7,541 nucleotides of DNA, taken from Bacteroidia bacterium (lineage in GTDB: Bacteria > Bacteroidota > Bacteroidia > Bacteroidales > Dysgonomonadaceae). Location of the stretch: contig BNXH01000073.1 of NCBI GenBank assembly GCA_025999435.1, positions 1 to 7,541 on the forward strand, read 5' to 3'. The notes below the pieces were generated by a model. The model saw only the letters and a list, made by a program, of their open reading frames with translations, searched no databases and had not been told where the DNA came from. Made by a program: the position numbers and the translations under genes. Shown here piece after piece: positions 4,953-7,541 of the stretch (position 1 is the first letter of the stretch; the number at the start of each line of letters is the position of its first letter).

Positions 4953-6350
4953 TTATTGCGCGAACTTCAATCCATCTAATTTATTCCATGCACCGCGAGT
5001 AAAATCAGGAATCTCGACAGGCGCAGAATTATTATCCAATGAAATCTCTGTTAATGGTATTAAACAACACCAATCAGCAAGGTCGTATACATCCATATCA
5101 ACAGGCAGTCCTTTTTGCAAACAGTAGATCAAACGATAGTCCATGATAAAATCCATACCTCCGTGTCCACCAACTTCTTCGGCTTTTTCGATCAGTGTCT
5201 TCTTATCGTCAAACATAGCTTTTGTTATTGGGTGCTGATATTTCGTCATCAAAGATTCCCTCAGATTATTCGGCACAAAGCTATGCGCATTTAAGTTCTC
5301 ATGATTGCCTGCAATTTCCGGATCGATTTCTCCACCGTCAAGAGCATAGCCTTCTATTGGATATTTATTGGCAAAGCCTTTTGTCCCTGTCAATTGATAC
5401 ATACGGTTATATGGGCGTGGAGACGTTACATTATGTTCTACCAATATTGTTTTTCCTTTCTCTGTTCTGATCAGAGTACTTGTATGGTCACCATTGCGGA
5501 AATCTTTCACCTCTTCACCTGTATGCTCCTTTATAAACGCAGGATTACCCACGGCTCTTGTATCTACCGATACAAGGAAATTCATCTTATCGCCGCGATG
5601 CATATTCATAGCCTGGCATACAGGGCCAATACCATGTGTAGGATACAGATCGCCACGGTGCTTTCTATTGTAGTCCATGCGCCAGTTATTCCAATATTGA
5701 TTCCAATACGGCTGAAGGCCATGAATATAAGCTCCTTCTCCATGAAGAACCTCACCTAACAGACCTTGTTGAACCATGTTTAATGTAGTTAGTTCAAATT
5801 TGTCGTATCCGCAATTTTCAAGAGGCACACAATGTAAACGCTTTTGTTCAGCTAAATTGATTAGCTCCCAAATCTCATCCATATTCATAGCCGATGGCAC
5901 TTCGATAGCTACATGCTTACCATCCTTCAATGCCTGAATACCTATCTGAGCATGGTGCAACCAGTCAGTAGCTACATAAACAAGGTCTACGTTCGGCAAT
6001 TTTGTTACTTGGCGCCAGATTTCTGTATCTCCATAAAATTCTTTTGCTTTAGGGAAACCACGCTTCACCAACATGTCATTTACCTTACTCGTATTCTTTT
6101 CCAATACGTCGCATAAGGCTATAATTTCTACTCCGGGAATATGTGTCATCCGTTGTACAGCACCAGGTCCACGCATACCTAATCCAATAAATGCGACCCG
6201 GACTGTCGGTATAGGAGCTGTCCTCAGTTCTAAAGCGTCTTTTTGCCCTGCCGGACGAGTTGGTACCGGTGTTTTTATTACTTGTTGCGACCATAAGGCC
6301 AGCGAACCCAGAAGAAAAACACTCAATAACAATAACGTAGTTCTTTTCAT
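4953..6350 (-). CDS. Secreted GH109-type Gfo/Idh/MocA protein, probable alpha-N-acetylgalactosaminidase
   Basis: The 465-residue protein begins with a Sec signal peptide (MKR, then a hydrophobic stretch to about residue 20, probable cleavage near WSQ); no lipobox cysteine is seen, so a periplasmic location is likely. A Rossmann domain follows, with the dinucleotide loop VAFIGLGMRGPGAV (52-65), the acidic strand end LCD (79-81), and IEVPSA (149-154) in place of the EKP motif of ordinary dehydrogenases. The C-terminal domain carries GDLYPTHGIGP (233-243, with Tyr236 and His239), PRPYNRMYQLTGTKGFANKYPIEGYAL (from 311) and VGGHGGMDF (393-401). These motifs match my recollection of Bacteroides GH109 proteins. 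Members hydrolyse alpha-linked GalNAc using tightly bound NAD that is not consumed. The gene is divergent from the kinase-like gene at 6517. Other Gfo/Idh/MocA activities on sugars are the main alternative. Confidence 0.85.
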   Translation of the reverse strand: MKRTTLLLLSVFLLGSLALWSQQVIKTPVPTRPAGQKDALELRTAPIPTVRVAFIGLGMRGPGAVQRMTHIPGVEIIALCDVLEKNTSKVNDMLVKRGFPKAKEFYGDTEIWRQVTKLPNVDLVYVATDWLHHAQIGIQALKDGKHVAIEVPSAMNMDEIWELINLAEQKRLHCVPLENCGYDKFELTTLNMVQQGLLGEVLHGEGAYIHGLQPYWNQYWNNWRMDYNRKHRGDLYPTHGIGPVCQAMNMHRGDKMNFLVSVDTRAVGNPAFIKEHTGEEVKDFRNGDHTSTLIRTEKGKTILVEHNVTSPRPYNRMYQLTGTKGFANKYPIEGYALDGGEIDPEIAGNHENLNAHSFVPNNLRESLMTKYQHPITKAMFDDKKTLIEKAEEVGGHGGMDFIMDYRLIYCLQKGLPVDMDVYDLADWCCLIPLTEISLDNNSAPVEIPDFTRGAWNKLDGLKFAQ

Positions 6351-6516
6351 GATGATTTAAATAGTTTTTAGGTTTTTAGATTATAATAGTTTTATTTAAA
6401 CTCAGAAATTATATACTTTTACAAAGTAAACAATTAAATCTATCTTGATTTCCCATAACATTGTAAAAAACATTCCAAATTGTAAACATTTTATAAAATT
6501 AACCATAAAACACGAC
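6351..6516. promoter_or_regulatory. Divergent intergenic region with short palindromes and repeats
   Basis: This 166-bp AT-rich stretch must hold the start signals for both the GH109-type gene (leftward) and the kinase-like gene (rightward). I see no full TAnnTTTG box on either strand; the nearest are TTACTTTG on the - strand (6429-6422) and TAACATTG on the + strand (6456-6463), each with one mismatch and no clear -33. Repeats present are a tandem pair GTTTTTAG (6364-6379); palindrome TACTTT-TAC-AAAGTA (6414-6428) overlapping TTTAC-AAA-GTAAA (6418-6430); direct repeats ATTGTAAAAAACATT (6460-6474) and ATTGTAAACATT (6479-6490); and perfect palindrome ATTTTATAAAAT (6488-6499) ending 17 bp before the ATG at 6517. 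One or more could be operators for co-regulation of the pair. Confidence 0.4.
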
Positions 6517-7541
6517 ATGAAAGAGACCTTATTGGAAATTAGTAAAAACTTCGCTTTCGAAGGTATAGTAAAAGAAATACGCCCTGTGGGTGAAGGTTTA
6601 ATAAATGATACTTTTCTGGTAGAAACAGAAGGGCAATCACCAAACTACATCCTGCAAAGAAAAAATAAAAATATATTCAAAGACGTACCTGCTATGATGG
6701 AAAACATCTATAAGGTAACCTCGCACTTAAAGAAAAAAATAATCGCACAAGGAGGCGACCCGTTGAGAGAAGCCCTTACTGTAACCCCTACTGTAGACGG
6801 ACAATTACACTTTAAAGATCAGGAAGATCAGTATTGGGCCGCATGCTTGTGCATAGAAGATACAATCACATACGAATATGCCGATTCTCCGGCTCTGGCC
6901 TCACAAGGAGGTAAAGGTATCGGTAAATTTCAGGCGATGCTGGCTGACATGAAAGAACCATTAGCTGATATCCTCCCGGGATTTCACAACATGCGTTTCC
7001 GTTTCCGGCAATGGGATGAAGTATTGAAAAAAGATCCGGTAGGCAGAAAAGCCGAAGTGCAGGCGGAAATTAACTGGATAGAAAGCCGTCGAGAAGAGAT
7101 GCTGGCTCTTTGGGCAAAAGCCGAATCGGGAGAAATACCTACACGGGTAACTCATAACGATACCAAAATAAGCAATATCCTCTTCGACAAACAAGGCAAT
7201 GTGCTCTGTGTTATCGATTTGGATACCGTTCTTAGCAGTATCGTATTAAACGACTATGGCGATGCGATCCGTTCATATACCAATGCAGGAAAAGAGGACG
7301 ATGAGAATCTTGACAATGTATATATCAAGATGGATATATTTGAAGGATATACTTCCGGATACCTGTCGGAAACCATTTCGTTTATCACCCCTGCCGAAAT
7401 AGAGAATCTTGCCTTCTCCGCAAAATATATCACATTTGAACAAGTATTGCGCTTCCTGATGGATTATATCGATGGTGATAATTATTATAAAGTGAAAAAC
7501 GAAAAACATAATCTTGTCCGTACACATGCACAATACAAGTT
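6517..7541 (+). CDS. Phosphotransferase-family kinase resembling N-acetylhexosamine 1-kinase (3' end cut by window)
   Basis: The reading frame is open from the ATG at 6517 to the right edge, giving 341 codons with no stop. The family is usually about 360 residues, so most of the protein is present. It has the aminoglycoside phosphotransferase/choline-kinase-like fold. The N-lobe has an ATP-binding region around PVGEGLINDTFLVET (23-37) and YILQRKN (44-50), then FKDVPAMMENIYKVTSHL (54-71). The C-lobe has the catalytic loop THNDTKISNILF (212-223; catalytic Asp215, Asn220) and the metal-binding segment VIDLDTV (232-238; Asp234). The combination LQRxN, THxDTKxxN and IDLDT resembles Bifidobacterium NahK, which phosphorylates GlcNAc and GalNAc at C1, rather than antibiotic kinases. 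I recall gut relatives labelled 'MdsC' or mucin-desulfatase-associated, unverified. There is no signal peptide, so it is cytoplasmic. Divergent placement beside a GH109-type enzyme supports a role in amino-sugar use. Substrate is not provable here. Confidence 0.8.
   Translation, partial: MKETLLEISKNFAFEGIVKEIRPVGEGLINDTFLVETEGQSPNYILQRKNKNIFKDVPAMMENIYKVTSHLKKKIIAQGGDPLREALTVTPTVDGQLHFKDQEDQYWAACLCIEDTITYEYADSPALASQGGKGIGKFQAMLADMKEPLADILPGFHNMRFRFRQWDEVLKKDPVGRKAEVQAEINWIESRREEMLALWAKAESGEIPTRVTHNDTKISNILFDKQGNVLCVIDLDTVLSSIVLNDYGDAIRSYTNAGKEDDENLDNVYIKMDIFEGYTSGYLSETISFITPAEIENLAFSAKYITFEQVLRFLMDYIDGDNYYKVKNEKHNLVRTHAQYK

Noticed and set aside
5222..6360. Several open frames on both strands overlapping the GH109-type gene (5222-5470, 5301-5759, 5913-6116, 6073-6360 on +; 6085-6294 on -)
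   Set aside because: All overlap a complete, motif-rich reading frame and encode unrecognisable sequence.
6961..7533. Open frames on the - strand opposite the kinase-like gene (6961-7194, 7273-7533)
   Set aside because: The + strand frame is continuous for 341 codons and carries clear kinase motifs; the antisense frames carry none.
6517..7541. Aminoglycoside-resistance gene
   Set aside because: The fold is shared, but the LQRxN, THxDTKxxN and IDLDT motifs and the glycosidase neighbour fit a sugar kinase better.

Overview
The window looks like chromosomal DNA from a member of the Bacteroidota, most likely order Bacteroidales. The evidence is the moderately AT-rich composition, promoters of the Bacteroides type (TAnnTTTG at -7) in place of E. 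coli boxes, the lack of strong Shine-Dalgarno sequences, a tgt gene followed directly by an LptF/LptG-family permease gene, and a GH109-type secreted Gfo/Idh/MocA protein. Genus cannot be fixed from the sequence; Dysgonomonas/Parabacteroides-like is only a guess.

Layout. (1) 1-134 is a perfect tandem array of the heptamer TAAGTAG (19 full copies plus one base) that runs off the left edge. It is followed by an AT-rich palindrome, a 9-bp inverted repeat and a good promoter. (2) 238-618 is a stand-alone glyoxalase I-like VOC gene with all four predicted metal ligands. (3) 619-738 holds a perfect 15-bp inverted repeat whose right arm covers most of the -7 box for the next gene. (4) 739-4326 is a tightly packed three-gene operon on the + strand (gaps of 9 and 6 bases): a CNNM/CBS/CorC membrane protein, queuosine tRNA-guanine transglycosylase (tgt), and an LptF/LptG-family lipopolysaccharide-export permease. 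The Tgt lacks the three cysteines of the usual zinc site but keeps its histidine. (5) 4412-4861 is a small DUF937/YidB-like protein gene, preceded by a nested inverted-repeat structure. (6) A strong bidirectional terminator at 4908-4929 separates it from the convergent gene at 4953-6350 (- strand), a secreted GH109-type alpha-N-acetylgalactosaminidase. (7) A 166-bp divergent intergenic region with several short repeats and palindromes leads to a phosphotransferase-family sugar-kinase-like gene (6517 onward) that is cut by the right edge.

How the genes fit together. The left and central genes are housekeeping: methylglyoxal detoxification, ion transport or membrane maintenance, tRNA modification and LPS export. 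The right-hand divergent pair suggests amino-sugar use: a periplasmic enzyme that could release GalNAc from glycans, and a cytoplasmic kinase resembling N-acetylhexosamine 1-kinase that could phosphorylate the freed sugar. That link is inference from family membership and position.

I found no defence system, CRISPR array, insertion sequence, tRNA or rRNA, and no convincing new multi-gene system. The most unusual signals are non-coding: the heptamer array next to a promoter, and the 15-bp inverted repeat embedded in a promoter.
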